12,489 nucleotides of DNA from an uncultured Christensenella sp. (GTDB taxonomy: Bacteria; Bacillota; Clostridia; Christensenellales; Borkfalkiaceae), in the NCBI GenBank assembly GCA_910577875.1, contig CAJTNY010000033.1:1-12489 (forward strand). Reading direction: 5' to 3'. Position 1 is the first letter of the stretch; each line of letters starts with the position of its first letter. The notes beneath the pieces were generated by a model that saw only the letters and a program-made list of their open reading frames with translations, did not search any database and was not told where the DNA came from. A program made the translations under genes and the position numbers. Positions 5,217 through 12,362 of this stretch are shown here, piece by piece.

Positions 5217-5942
5217 TTAGTCAACCTCCTTATCGGTTCTGGGGTCGATGTGTTTTACTGCGCCCTGTTCTTTCGTGTATCTGCCGTAAGTGCCAATTGA
5301 TTTTTCATAAGCTTCGTTAGGGGAAAGACCTTTCTTTATAAAATCGGTCATTTTTCCGAGAGCTACGAATTTGTAACCGCAGACTTCGTTATTTTTGTCG
5401 AGAGCAAGAGAGATAACGTAACCTTCCGCCATTTCAAGGTATCTGACGCCTTTGAGCGCAGTGCCGTACATTGTGCCGACTTGTGAGCGGAGCCCCTTGC
5501 CCAAATCTTCGAGTCCGGCGCCTACGGGCAGTCCGTCTTCGGAGAATGCGGACTGCGTTCTTCCGTAAACGATTTGCAGGAACAACTCGCGCATAGCGGT
5601 GTTGATTGCGTCGCAAACGAGGTCGGTATTCAACGCTTCGAGAAGCGTCTTATGGGGCAGAATTTCAGCTGCCATAGCAGCGGAGTGGGTCATACCCGAA
5701 CAACCGATTGTTTCGACAAGACATTCCTGAATAATGCCGTCTTTAACGTTTAAGGTAAGTTTACATGCGCCTTGCTGAGGAGCGCACCAGCCTATACCGT
5801 GAGTCAGACCTTTGATGTCTTTGATTTCCTTCGCCTTAATCCATTGACCTTCTTCGGGAATGGGAGCGGGTCCGTGCTCGAATCTGCCGGAAACGCCCTT
5901 GGCGACGCAAATCATATTTTCAATGTCTTTTGAATAATTCAT
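5217..5942 (-). CDS. NifU-like iron-sulfur cluster assembly scaffold-related protein
   Basis: From ATG 5942 the product is 241 residues. It has a NifU/IscU-like core: Cys53 and Cys60 in GIGWCAPQQGACKLTLNVKDGIIQECLVE, and Cys81 in ETIGCSGMTHSAAMAAEIL, which resembles the glycine-cysteine motif of IscU scaffolds. Classical IscU proteins are about 130 residues, so this is a longer variant with an extra C-terminal part (about 140-241). It is the usual partner of the GGGtGRT protein and is the first gene of this two-gene operon. The start is set by GGAGG (complement of 5951-5955) 8 bases upstream, not by an ATG ten codons earlier. A role in Fe-S or metal handling is inferred from the family and the cysteines. 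Confidence 0.82.
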   Translation of the reverse strand: MNYSKDIENMICVAKGVSGRFEHGPAPIPEEGQWIKAKEIKDIKGLTHGIGWCAPQQGACKLTLNVKDGIIQECLVETIGCSGMTHSAAMAAEILPHKTLLEALNTDLVCDAINTAMRELFLQIVYGRTQSAFSEDGLPVGAGLEDLGKGLRSQVGTMYGTALKGVRYLEMAEGYVISLALDKNNEVCGYKFVALGKMTDFIKKGLSPNEAYEKSIGTYGRYTKEQGAVKHIDPRTDKEVD

Positions 5943-5999
5943 TACGTATTCCTCCGATTTTTTATGCGGCATAAAACCGCAGTTTTTTTATCGTAAATA

Positions 6000-6028
6000 A
6001 GTATAACACAGCGAAAAAATTAATTCAA
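6000..6028 (-). promoter_or_regulatory. Extended -10 SigA promoter of the NifU-like / GGGtGRT operon
   Basis: On the minus strand TTGAAT (complement of 6023-6028) is 17 bases from TATACT (complement of 6000-6005), which is preceded by TGT, an extended -10. The leader would be about 50 bases to ATG 5942. The promoter is divergent from the mcsA promoter, in the same 188-base intergenic region. Confidence 0.75.
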
Positions 6029-6079
6029 TTACTCACACGCGGAAATTTAAAAAATTTTGTGACTAAAAGCATAAAAATG

Positions 6080-6107
6080 TTTACCCGCAGCGAAAAAGTA
6101 TTATAAT
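6080..6107 (+). promoter_or_regulatory. SigA-type promoter of mcsA-mcsB-clpC
   Basis: TTTACC (6080-6085) and a perfect TATAAT (6102-6107) are 16 bases apart, with mcsA starting at 6131. By eye I found neither a CtsR box (tandem GGTCAAA-type heptamers) nor a CIRCE inverted repeat (TTAGCACTC/GAGTGCTAA) in 5943-6130, although these are the usual heat-shock operators for this operon. Confidence 0.68.
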
Positions 6108-6130
6108 ATAGGTAAAAGGTACGAAAAGTT

Positions 6131-6619
6131 ATGCTCTGTCAACATTGTAAGAAAAATACGGCAATAATAAACTATGTGGAAAAAGTAAACGGAAACAAGT
6201 TCGAAAGCCATCTCTGCGCACTGTGTTACGCTGATCTTTACGGCGAACTCAACAAAAAAGCTAATAACGATATATGGGCGGGACTCTTCGGTTCGTCTTC
6301 GCGGGAAAAAAAAGTGTGTCCCGTTTGCGGAACAGCTTACGAAGATTTCGAACGCACGGGACTTTTAGGCTGTACCAGTTGTTACGACGTGTTTAAAGAA
6401 GAACTAGTTCCGTCAATATTAAGAATACAGGGCAAAGTCGAACACGTCGGTAAAGTGGGGAAGAATACCGATGCGCTGGGTTTACATAGACGGCTCAAAA
6501 CTTTACAAGAACAACTCGAAGAAGCTTTGCGTAAAAAACGTTTTGCCGAAGCAGACAGGCTGAATAAACAGATTAACTCTATTAAGAGAACTTTGCGGGG
6601 GGACAAAAAAGATGGATAA
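6131..6619 (+). CDS. mcsA: McsA, zinc-finger activator of the arginine kinase McsB
   Basis: The 162-residue protein has four CxxC pairs: Cys3/Cys6, Cys29/Cys32, Cys63/Cys66 and Cys81/Cys84, expected to bind two zinc ions. A C-terminal UvrB/UvrC (UVR) motif lies at about 123-154 (LKTLQEQLEEALRKKRFAEADRLNKQI). McsA stimulates McsB and supports ClpC function in protein quality control. The length is normal for the family. The ribosome binding site is weak (AAAAGG at 6114-6119, 11 bases upstream). The gene overlaps mcsB by 8 bases and opens the operon, where ctsR would normally come first. Confidence 0.93.
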   Translation: MLCQHCKKNTAIINYVEKVNGNKFESHLCALCYADLYGELNKKANNDIWAGLFGSSSREKKVCPVCGTAYEDFERTGLLGCTSCYDVFKEELVPSILRIQGKVEHVGKVGKNTDALGLHRRLKTLQEQLEEALRKKRFAEADRLNKQINSIKRTLRGDKKDG

Positions 6620-7622
6620 AATTTCCGAAGGCACCGTGGTATCGACGCGCGTCCGCCTTGCCCGAAATCTCGAAGGTTATCCTTTCCCGTCGCATCTCAA
6701 AGGCGAAAAGCAAGCCAAGGAAATAATAAGGCTTGTATCCTCGGGGCTTTCGCGTTTAGATGAATTCAGACTCTATTATATGGACAACGTTTCTGACGAA
6801 CAGGCGGTATGCCTTATGGAAAATCATCTGATAAGTCCTAAACTCATTGAAAACAAACGCTTTTCCGCGGCTTTAATAAACAGGGAAGAGAGCGTGTCTA
6901 TTATGATAAACGAAGAGGACCATCTTCGCGAACAGTGCATCGTCCAGGGACTCGATTTGCGTCTTGCTTACGACACTATGTCTGAAATAGACAACCGGAT
7001 TTCGGGTTCTATGAAATTCGCTTATGACGAACAGTTAGGTTTTCTGACGGCTTGTCCTACAAACCTCGGAACGGGGTTGAGAGCGTCGGTAATGATGTTC
7101 CTTCCCGCGCTTACCGTCAACGAAGTTATGCAGAAAGTCATAAGGAGCATATCGCGGCTCGGTCTTACCGTGCGCGGTGTATACGGGGAGGGGAGCGATG
7201 CGGTCGGCTATATGTATCAGATAAGCAACGAGGTCACCCTCGGCGTTTCGGAAGAAGAAATTCTTTCGCAGGTGGAAGAAGTGGTTGAAAAGGTTTGCGA
7301 ATTGGAAGAGACCGAACGGCGCGAACTTATGAAAGGCTCTTCCGCTCTCGAAGTTCAGGACGAATGCCTCAGGGCTTACGGTATTTTAACAAACTGCGCC
7401 AAGATTTCCACGCGTGAATTCGTCAATCTTGCGGCAAAGGTCAAGCTCGGCGCGTGTCTCGGGTATATAAATATTTCAGACGTTTCGAAAATCGACGGTA
7501 TGACTATAAAATTAAGTCCGTCGAATATTACGGCAGCGGCGGGTAAGCCGCTGACTCCGTTAGAGCGCGACGTCTATCGCGCGCAGTATTGCGCGAAAGC
7601 TTTCAGAAAAATGAAAGAATGA
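6612..7622 (+). CDS. mcsB: Protein arginine kinase McsB
   Basis: The 336-residue protein has the phosphagen-kinase catalytic fold. STRVRLARN (11-19) and the NEEDHLR motif (100-106) are intact, as is LTACPTNLGTGLRAS (145-159) with the active-site Cys148. A phosphate-contacting VRGVYGEGS segment lies at 187-195. RDVYRA (319-324) is the RDxxRA phosphoarginine-binding motif that allosterically activates the enzyme, which makes this a true McsB rather than a creatine/arginine kinase. McsB phosphorylates arginines on damaged proteins and marks them for ClpC-ClpP. It overlaps mcsA by 8 bases, so translation is probably coupled, and clpC follows after 25 bases. Confidence 0.95.
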   Translation: MDKISEGTVVSTRVRLARNLEGYPFPSHLKGEKQAKEIIRLVSSGLSRLDEFRLYYMDNVSDEQAVCLMENHLISPKLIENKRFSAALINREESVSIMINEEDHLREQCIVQGLDLRLAYDTMSEIDNRISGSMKFAYDEQLGFLTACPTNLGTGLRASVMMFLPALTVNEVMQKVIRSISRLGLTVRGVYGEGSDAVGYMYQISNEVTLGVSEEEILSQVEEVVEKVCELEETERRELMKGSSALEVQDECLRAYGILTNCAKISTREFVNLAAKVKLGACLGYINISDVSKIDGMTIKLSPSNITAAAGKPLTPLERDVYRAQYCAKAFRKMKE

Positions 7623-7647
7623 ACATAAAAATTAAAGAGGTAACAAA

Positions 7648-10167
7648 ATGGAATATATAAATAGATTTACCGACAATCTGCAACAGGTAATATCCGTTGC
7701 GGAAGAGGCGGCGAAAGTATACGGAAGCAGTTATATCGGCAGCGAACATATTGTATTTGCTATGCTCAACTGTCCCGACTGTACGGCTTATAAAGTACTG
7801 AATTCGTGCGGCGTTGACGAACAGAGATACCGCGAATATTTTGCCCGTTCGATAGATAAACGCGCCAATATAAACGGCTACACGCCGCGCACGAAACATA
7901 TGATAGAGCGTGCGCTTGAACTGTCAATAGATATTAACGGCGAAGATTCTCTTGCGGGTACAGAACATATGCTTCTTGCAATTATGTCCGCTGCCGAATG
8001 TCTGGCAATGCGCATTTTCCGTGCTATCGGGGTAAATATAACAAATTTGGCGAGCAGGCTCGAACTTGCGATTAACAACGGTCCTATCGACGACGATGGC
8101 GAAGATGAGGATGACCCGTTCTATTTGCTGAGTAAATCGTTTTTCGGCAATTCTTCTGCCAATCAGAAAAAACCGCAGAGCGAACGCAAATCAAAAAACG
8201 AAGTTGCGCTTGACAAATCGCTGACGCAGTACGGAACCGACCTTACTCAAAAAGCGCGCGAGGGGAAAATCGACCCGGTAATCGGCAGAAAAAAAGAAAT
8301 CGATAAAATTATACAGGTACTTTCCCGCCGTACAAAGAACAATCCCGTTTTAATAGGCGAACCGGGCGTCGGTAAAAGCGCGGTCGTCGAGGGTCTTGCA
8401 CAGGCGATTATAAAGAACGAAGTCCCCGACCTTTTAAAAAACAAAATAGTGTTTTCGCTCGATTTGGCTGGAATGGTAGCAGGCGCAAAATATAGAGGCG
8501 ACTTTGAAGAAAGGCTTAAAAACGCCATAAATTCGATAAAGAATAACGGCAACGTAATTTTGTTTATAGACGAAATACACTCGATAGTCGGCGCAGGTTC
8601 GACGTCAGACGGAAATATGGACGCGGCGAATATATTAAAGCCTATGCTTGCCCGCGGCGAATTGCAGACTATCGGCGCGACCACGCTCGAAGAGTACAGA
8701 AAATATATTGAAAAGGACGCGGCGCTCGAACGCCGTTTCACTCCCGTACAGGTAGACGAACCCACGGTCGAAGATACGGTTTCGATACTCAGAGGTCTGC
8801 GCGACAAGTACGAAGCTCATCATAAAGTAGTTATAACCGACGAAGCCATTATCGCCGCTGCGACGCTTTCCGACAGATATATCACTGACAGATATTTACC
8901 CGATAAGGCAATCGACCTTATAGACGAAGCCGCGTCGCGCGCCAGATTAAACAGCCTTTACAGTCCCGAAGAAGTCAAAGAACTCGAAGAGAAAATCAAA
9001 AGGCTTAATCTTGAAAAAAATAAAGCGGCAAAGGGTGAGAACTATACGCAGGCGCAAAAATACGTCGAAGAGATAAACAATCTCCATGAAAGGATTAAAA
9101 AGCTCGATTCTGACTGGAAAGGACAGAAACACACTTCCGCTCCCGAGATAGGCAGCGACGAAATCGCGGAAATAGTTAGCGGCTGGACGGGAGTTCCGGT
9201 AATAAAACTTACCGAGCAGGAAAGCGAGAAGCTTTTAAATCTTGAAAAGAATCTCCACGAGCGCATAATAGGACAGGACGAAGCGGTAAGCGCGGTTTCA
9301 AGAGCGATACGCCGCGCCCGTGCGGGATTGAGCGAACCCAATAAACCTATCGGCTCGTTTATATTCGTCGGACCTACTGGCGTAGGTAAAACCGACCTTG
9401 CCAAAGCTCTTGCCGAAAGTATGTTCGGCGACGAAAGACTTATGATACGCCTCGATATGTCCGAATATATGGAAAAGCACAGCGTATCGAAACTGATAGG
9501 CGCGCCTCCCGGATATATAGGTTACGACGAATCCGGCGGAGGTCAACTTACGGAACGGGTGAGAAGAAAGCCGTACAGCGTAGTCCTTTTCGACGAGGTC
9601 GAGAAAGCTCATCCCGACGTATTCAATATTCTGTTGCAGATACTCGACGACGGCAGACTGACGGACAGCAAAGGCAGAGTAATCAATTTCAAAAACACAA
9701 TCATAATAATGACGTCCAACGTCGGTGCAAGCCAAATTAAAAAAATGTCGAACTTCGGCTTCGCTTCTTCCGACAACGACGGCTATGACAATATGAAAGA
9801 CAATATCAACGAAGCGTTGCGCGAACAGTTCAAACCCGAATTTTTAAACAGGCTCGACGATATTATAATCTTCCGTAAACTGACTAAGGACGAAGCGGCG
9901 GAAATATGCCGCAAAATAGTAAACGGTCTTTCCGACAGGCTTTCGTCGAGAAACGTGTCGTTGCAGGTTTCAGACGAGGCAATGTCAAAACTCGTAGACG
10001 AGGGGTACAACGATATGTTCGGCGCGCGTCCGTTAAAGAGAACTATCCAAAAGCGTATAGAAGACCGTCTTTCGGACGAAATTCTTGCGGGGCATATTCT
10101 CGCGGGCGAAACGGTTTACGTAGAAGTCAAAGACGGCGAACTAGCGTTCCGTTCGGTAAAAAATTAA
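7648..10167 (+). CDS. clpC: ClpC, Hsp100 AAA+ unfoldase of the Clp protease
   Basis: The 839-residue protein unfolds substrates and feeds them to ClpP. The N-terminal double Clp repeat spans about 1-145. A charged linker (145-190, very acidic at 147-156) leads to AAA-1 with Walker A GEPGVGKS (237-244) and Walker B LFIDEIH (305-311). The middle domain with its UVR-like coiled coil is at about 440-490 (LEEKIKRLNLEKNKA...). AAA-2 has Walker A GPTGVGKT (575-582), Walker B VVLFDEVEKAH (645-655) and sensor-2 GARPLKR (792-798). The ClpP-docking tripeptide, usually LGF/VGF/IGF, reads FGF at 703-705. The presence of the middle domain and the mcsA-mcsB neighbours make it ClpC rather than ClpB or ClpE. 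RBS AGAGG lies before ATG 7648. The gene is complete. Confidence 0.96.
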   Translation: MEYINRFTDNLQQVISVAEEAAKVYGSSYIGSEHIVFAMLNCPDCTAYKVLNSCGVDEQRYREYFARSIDKRANINGYTPRTKHMIERALELSIDINGEDSLAGTEHMLLAIMSAAECLAMRIFRAIGVNITNLASRLELAINNGPIDDDGEDEDDPFYLLSKSFFGNSSANQKKPQSERKSKNEVALDKSLTQYGTDLTQKAREGKIDPVIGRKKEIDKIIQVLSRRTKNNPVLIGEPGVGKSAVVEGLAQAIIKNEVPDLLKNKIVFSLDLAGMVAGAKYRGDFEERLKNAINSIKNNGNVILFIDEIHSIVGAGSTSDGNMDAANILKPMLARGELQTIGATTLEEYRKYIEKDAALERRFTPVQVDEPTVEDTVSILRGLRDKYEAHHKVVITDEAIIAAATLSDRYITDRYLPDKAIDLIDEAASRARLNSLYSPEEVKELEEKIKRLNLEKNKAAKGENYTQAQKYVEEINNLHERIKKLDSDWKGQKHTSAPEIGSDEIAEIVSGWTGVPVIKLTEQESEKLLNLEKNLHERIIGQDEAVSAVSRAIRRARAGLSEPNKPIGSFIFVGPTGVGKTDLAKALAESMFGDERLMIRLDMSEYMEKHSVSKLIGAPPGYIGYDESGGGQLTERVRRKPYSVVLFDEVEKAHPDVFNILLQILDDGRLTDSKGRVINFKNTIIIMTSNVGASQIKKMSNFGFASSDNDGYDNMKDNINEALREQFKPEFLNRLDDIIIFRKLTKDEAAEICRKIVNGLSDRLSSRNVSLQVSDEAMSKLVDEGYNDMFGARPLKRTIQKRIEDRLSDEILAGHILAGETVYVEVKDGELAFRSVKN

Positions 10168-10173
10168 ATTCGT

Positions 10174-10205
10174 AAAAGAGGTTCGGTTAAACGAACCTCT
10201 TTTTA
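10174..10205 (+). terminator. Intrinsic terminator after clpC
   Basis: AAAAGAGGTTCG (10174-10185) pairs perfectly with CGAACCTCTTTT (10192-10203) around the loop GTTAAA, ending in a U-run. It begins 6 bases after the clpC stop and closes the stress operon. Confidence 0.92.
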
Positions 10206-10239
10206 TGTGTCATATAATTACATTACAATTGTTTATAGA

Positions 10240-10268
10240 TTGACAGTACGCATAGTTTAATATATAAT
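10240..10268 (+). promoter_or_regulatory. Perfect consensus SigA promoter before the broken acyltransferase gene
   Basis: TTGACA (10240-10245) and TATAAT (10263-10268) have the optimal 17-base spacing. The predicted start of transcription (about 10275) is only about 7 bases from ATG 10282. No ribosome binding site fits between them, so the message would be nearly leaderless, or the true product of this promoter is not that ORF. Confidence 0.82.
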
Positions 10269-10281
10269 GTTGTACTAATAG

Positions 10282-11042
10282 ATGAAATCAATAGAATACC
10301 GTCTTCCAAAACGCAGACAAGCCATATTCGCCTGCGTAAAAGGTCTTTTTAGAATTTTTATAAGAAAAGTCAGGGTAGTAAATCTCGGTGAAAAGTTGCA
10401 GGATAAATGTGTTTATCTTTCAAACCACGCAAATAAAACGGGACCGCTGATTTACGAAATGTTTTTCCCCTTTTATAACGTGAAATGGGGCGCTCATCAG
10501 ATGCTCGGTAAATATTCGGAACGGCGTGCATATTTAAGAGACGTTCTTTATATCCGCAAGAACGGCAGAAGCAAAGTATATGCGGGGTTCAAGTCTTTTT
10601 ACGAGGCGTTCTTTTCAAAGTATTTTTACAAGGGTATTAAGGTTTTACCGACTTATTCGGATATACGCTTTGTTAAAACAGTGAAAAAGAGTATACGTTT
10701 GCTCTAACAAGACATCGCCGTAACTATTTTTCCCGAAGACTCCGGTAAAGGTTACTTTGACGAATTGACGGGTTTCTTTTCGGGTTTTACGCTCGTTCTG
10801 GAACATTATTACAAAAAAAACGGCGAGGACGTACCTGTCAGATGCGTTTATTACCATAAGAAAAAAAGAATTATGGTCGTAAGCGAAAGTTATTATTTTC
10901 AGGATTTTGTAAACGCAGATTCGACAGAAATGCCGTCGCCGAGTTTATGAAAGATAGGACTAACGAGCTTTACCGAAGAATAGAAAGCGGAGAATTCGAC
11001 CGCAAACGACAAAAAAGAATTAAAACAAAACCGCGCGTTTAA
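10282..11042 (+). pseudogene. PlsC-like 1-acylglycerol-3-phosphate acyltransferase, disrupted
   Basis: The first open stretch (141 codons) has SNHANKTGPLIYE at about 47-59, in the position of the acyltransferase NHxxxxD block, and then WGAHQMLG and GIKVLPTY. It stops at TAA 10705-10707. The same frame continues directly as QDIAVTIFPEDSGKGYFDEL, containing the FPE motif of the family, then GFTLVLEHYYKKNGEDVPVRCVYYHKKKR, to a TGA at 10948. The expected ending (FDRNAVAEFMKDRTNELYRRI) is found in another frame from about 10920 to TAA 11040-11042. The pattern is one nonsense codon (an AAA or GAA to TAA change would do) plus a one-base deletion, probably in the T-run near 10919-10921. The His-x4-Asp motif has Gly at the Asp position, which may be a subfamily trait. 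An assembly error could explain one lesion, less easily both. Confidence 0.82.
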
Positions 11043-11059
11043 CCGCGCGGTTTATCTTT
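11028..11059 (+). terminator. Intrinsic terminator after the acyltransferase pseudogene
   Basis: AAACCGCGCG (11028-11037) pairs with CGCGCGGTTT (11044-11053) around loop TTTAAC, followed by ATCTTTTTT. The stem includes the last codons and the restored-frame stop codon, which supports 11042 as the ancestral gene end. Confidence 0.88.
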
Positions 11060-11074
11060 TTTAACCTGCCTCGG

Positions 11075-11091
11075 CATATAATGTATAAGGG
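11075..11091 (+). promoter_or_regulatory. Candidate -10 region and ribosome binding site of the glycosyltransferase gene
   Basis: CATATAATGTATA (11075-11087) contains TATAAT, but no good -35 box sits 16-18 bases upstream; that area is the tail of the preceding terminator. The sequence also resembles the CATA-type -10 elements of sporulation sigma factors. AAGGG (11087-11091) 8 bases before ATG 11100 is the ribosome binding site. A motif with 12 of 13 identical bases lies at 12261-12273, before the collagen-like gene. Confidence 0.4.
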
Positions 11092-11099
11092 TAAAAATT

Positions 11100-12173
11100 A
11101 TGACTTTAAGCGTTTGTATTATAGTAAAAGACGAGCAGGAAGTTATAGGTAGGTGCTTAAACTGCGTCTGCAAGTTTGCCGACGAAATAGTCGTGGTTGA
11201 CACGGGTTCGACGGATGATACCGTTTCGGAAGTTAAAAAGTTCACGGATAACGTTTACTTTTTCAAGTGGTGCGGCGATTTTTCGGCAGCGCGCAATTAT
11301 GCGTTCGAAAAAGCTAATTCGGATTTGGTTATGTGGCTTGACGCGGACGACGTGATAACCGATGAAAACTGTGAAAAAATCGCTTCGCTGAAAGACGGAT
11401 TTGCAGATTACGATATGGCGATACTGCAATATGCCGCGGCGTTCGATGGGGATAAACCGACTTTCGTATATAACAGGGAGAGGATATTCAGAAGGAGTAA
11501 AAATTACCGCTTTTCAGGTGCGGTGCACGAGGCTGTAGTGCCGAGCGGTAGGATATTTTATTCGGACGCGGTTATTTATCATAAAAAAGTCAAAGAAAAC
11601 GAACCGATGCGCAATCTCAGGATATATCAGAACGCGATTGCTTCGGGAGCAAAGCTTGACGAACGTCAGAAATTTTATTACGGCAGAGAGTTGCTTTTCA
11701 ACAATATGTACAGAGAATCAATTGCGGTATTGGAAGATTTTCTCAAAGGCGGGGGTTGGGCGGTAAATAAATCGGAAGCTTGTCTGAATTTGTTCCAAGC
11801 ATATAAGGCCCTCGGCGAAGACGAAAACGCTTATAATTCTCTATTGTACGGTTTTACAATTGCGCAGCCGTGCAGTCAGGCTTGTTGTATTCTCGGCGAA
11901 ATGTTTTTGAATAGGGGCGAATATAATTCTGCGATTTATTGGTACAGAGCCGCTCTGAAATTGCCCTCGGACGAAAAATCCGGAGGGTTCGTAAACCGCG
12001 ATTACAACGGTTTTATTCCGTTTATGCAGTTGTGTGTGATTTACGACAGGCTCGGTAATCCTGAGAAAGCTTGCGCATATAACGAAGCCGCGGGAATTAT
12101 AAAGCCTAATAACGAAAACTATCTCCGTAACAAAAAATATTTTGAAAAACTCGGTTTTATAGAATATAAATAA
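11100..12173 (+). CDS. Family 2 glycosyltransferase with TPR-like C-terminal domain
   Basis: The 357-residue protein has a GT-A fold N-terminal half (about 1-180): LSVCIIVKDEQEVIGRCL at the start, the nucleotide-sugar motif VDTGSTDDT (33-41), the metal-binding WLDADD (79-84) and an AVHEAV motif (141-146). The C-terminal half (about 185-355) is made of helical TPR-like repeats (FYYGRELLFNNMYRESIAVLEDFL, SEACLNLFQAYKALGEDENAY, CCILGEMFLNRGEYNSAIYWYRAAL, LCVIYDRLGNPEKACAYNEAA). This layout is known from SunS-type peptide glycosyltransferases and related GT2-TPR proteins that modify proteins or peptides. There is no signal peptide or membrane segment, so it acts in the cytoplasm. The next gene encodes a Thr-rich collagen-like protein, a likely acceptor; that link is inference from proximity. 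Confidence 0.88.
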   Translation: MTLSVCIIVKDEQEVIGRCLNCVCKFADEIVVVDTGSTDDTVSEVKKFTDNVYFFKWCGDFSAARNYAFEKANSDLVMWLDADDVITDENCEKIASLKDGFADYDMAILQYAAAFDGDKPTFVYNRERIFRRSKNYRFSGAVHEAVVPSGRIFYSDAVIYHKKVKENEPMRNLRIYQNAIASGAKLDERQKFYYGRELLFNNMYRESIAVLEDFLKGGGWAVNKSEACLNLFQAYKALGEDENAYNSLLYGFTIAQPCSQACCILGEMFLNRGEYNSAIYWYRAALKLPSDEKSGGFVNRDYNGFIPFMQLCVIYDRLGNPEKACAYNEAAGIIKPNNENYLRNKKYFEKLGFIEYK

Positions 12174-12183
12174 ATATAATCAC

Positions 12184-12215
12184 AGCCCCGAAATTCAGTC
12201 GTCGGGGCTTTTCTT
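12184..12215 (+). terminator. Intrinsic terminator after the glycosyltransferase gene
   Basis: AGCCCCGA (12184-12191) pairs with TCGGGGCT (12202-12209) and is followed by TTTCTT. It ends the glycosyltransferase transcript, so the collagen-like gene must have its own promoter within 12216-12362. Apart from the CATA-type motif at 12261-12273, I see no convincing promoter in that AT-rich stretch. Confidence 0.85.
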
Positions 12216-12362
12216 ATGTTTTACGGTTTCATCGTTTTTTAACAGCAAACATTAATTTTACATATTATGTATAGAATAATTTTTTGTCCGTTTGAAAAAA
12301 TTTATGTTTATTCTAACGGCGGAAAATATAAATAATACTCGCAATAAGAGGTAACAAGTTAA

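Noticed and set aside
4508..5320. Plus-strand open frames of 80 and 120 codons at 4508-4750 and 4958-5320
   Set aside because: They are antisense to the well-conserved GGGtGRT and NifU-like genes and show no domain or ribosome binding site.
5965..5989. Hairpin TGCGG/CCGCA followed by a T-run on the plus strand as a terminator
   Set aside because: The stem has only 5 bp with a 7-base loop, and no plus-strand transcript leads into it; it lies in the leader of the minus-strand operon.
8247..9735. Several minus-strand open frames of up to 186 codons inside clpC
   Set aside because: They are shadows of a GC-biased conserved AAA+ gene; the translations are Ser/Phe-rich without domain features.
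10765..10950. Separate small gene of 61 codons after the stop at 10705
   Set aside because: It is in the same frame as the upstream acyltransferase fragment and continues that protein (FPEDSGKGYFDELTGFF...), so it belongs to the pseudogene.
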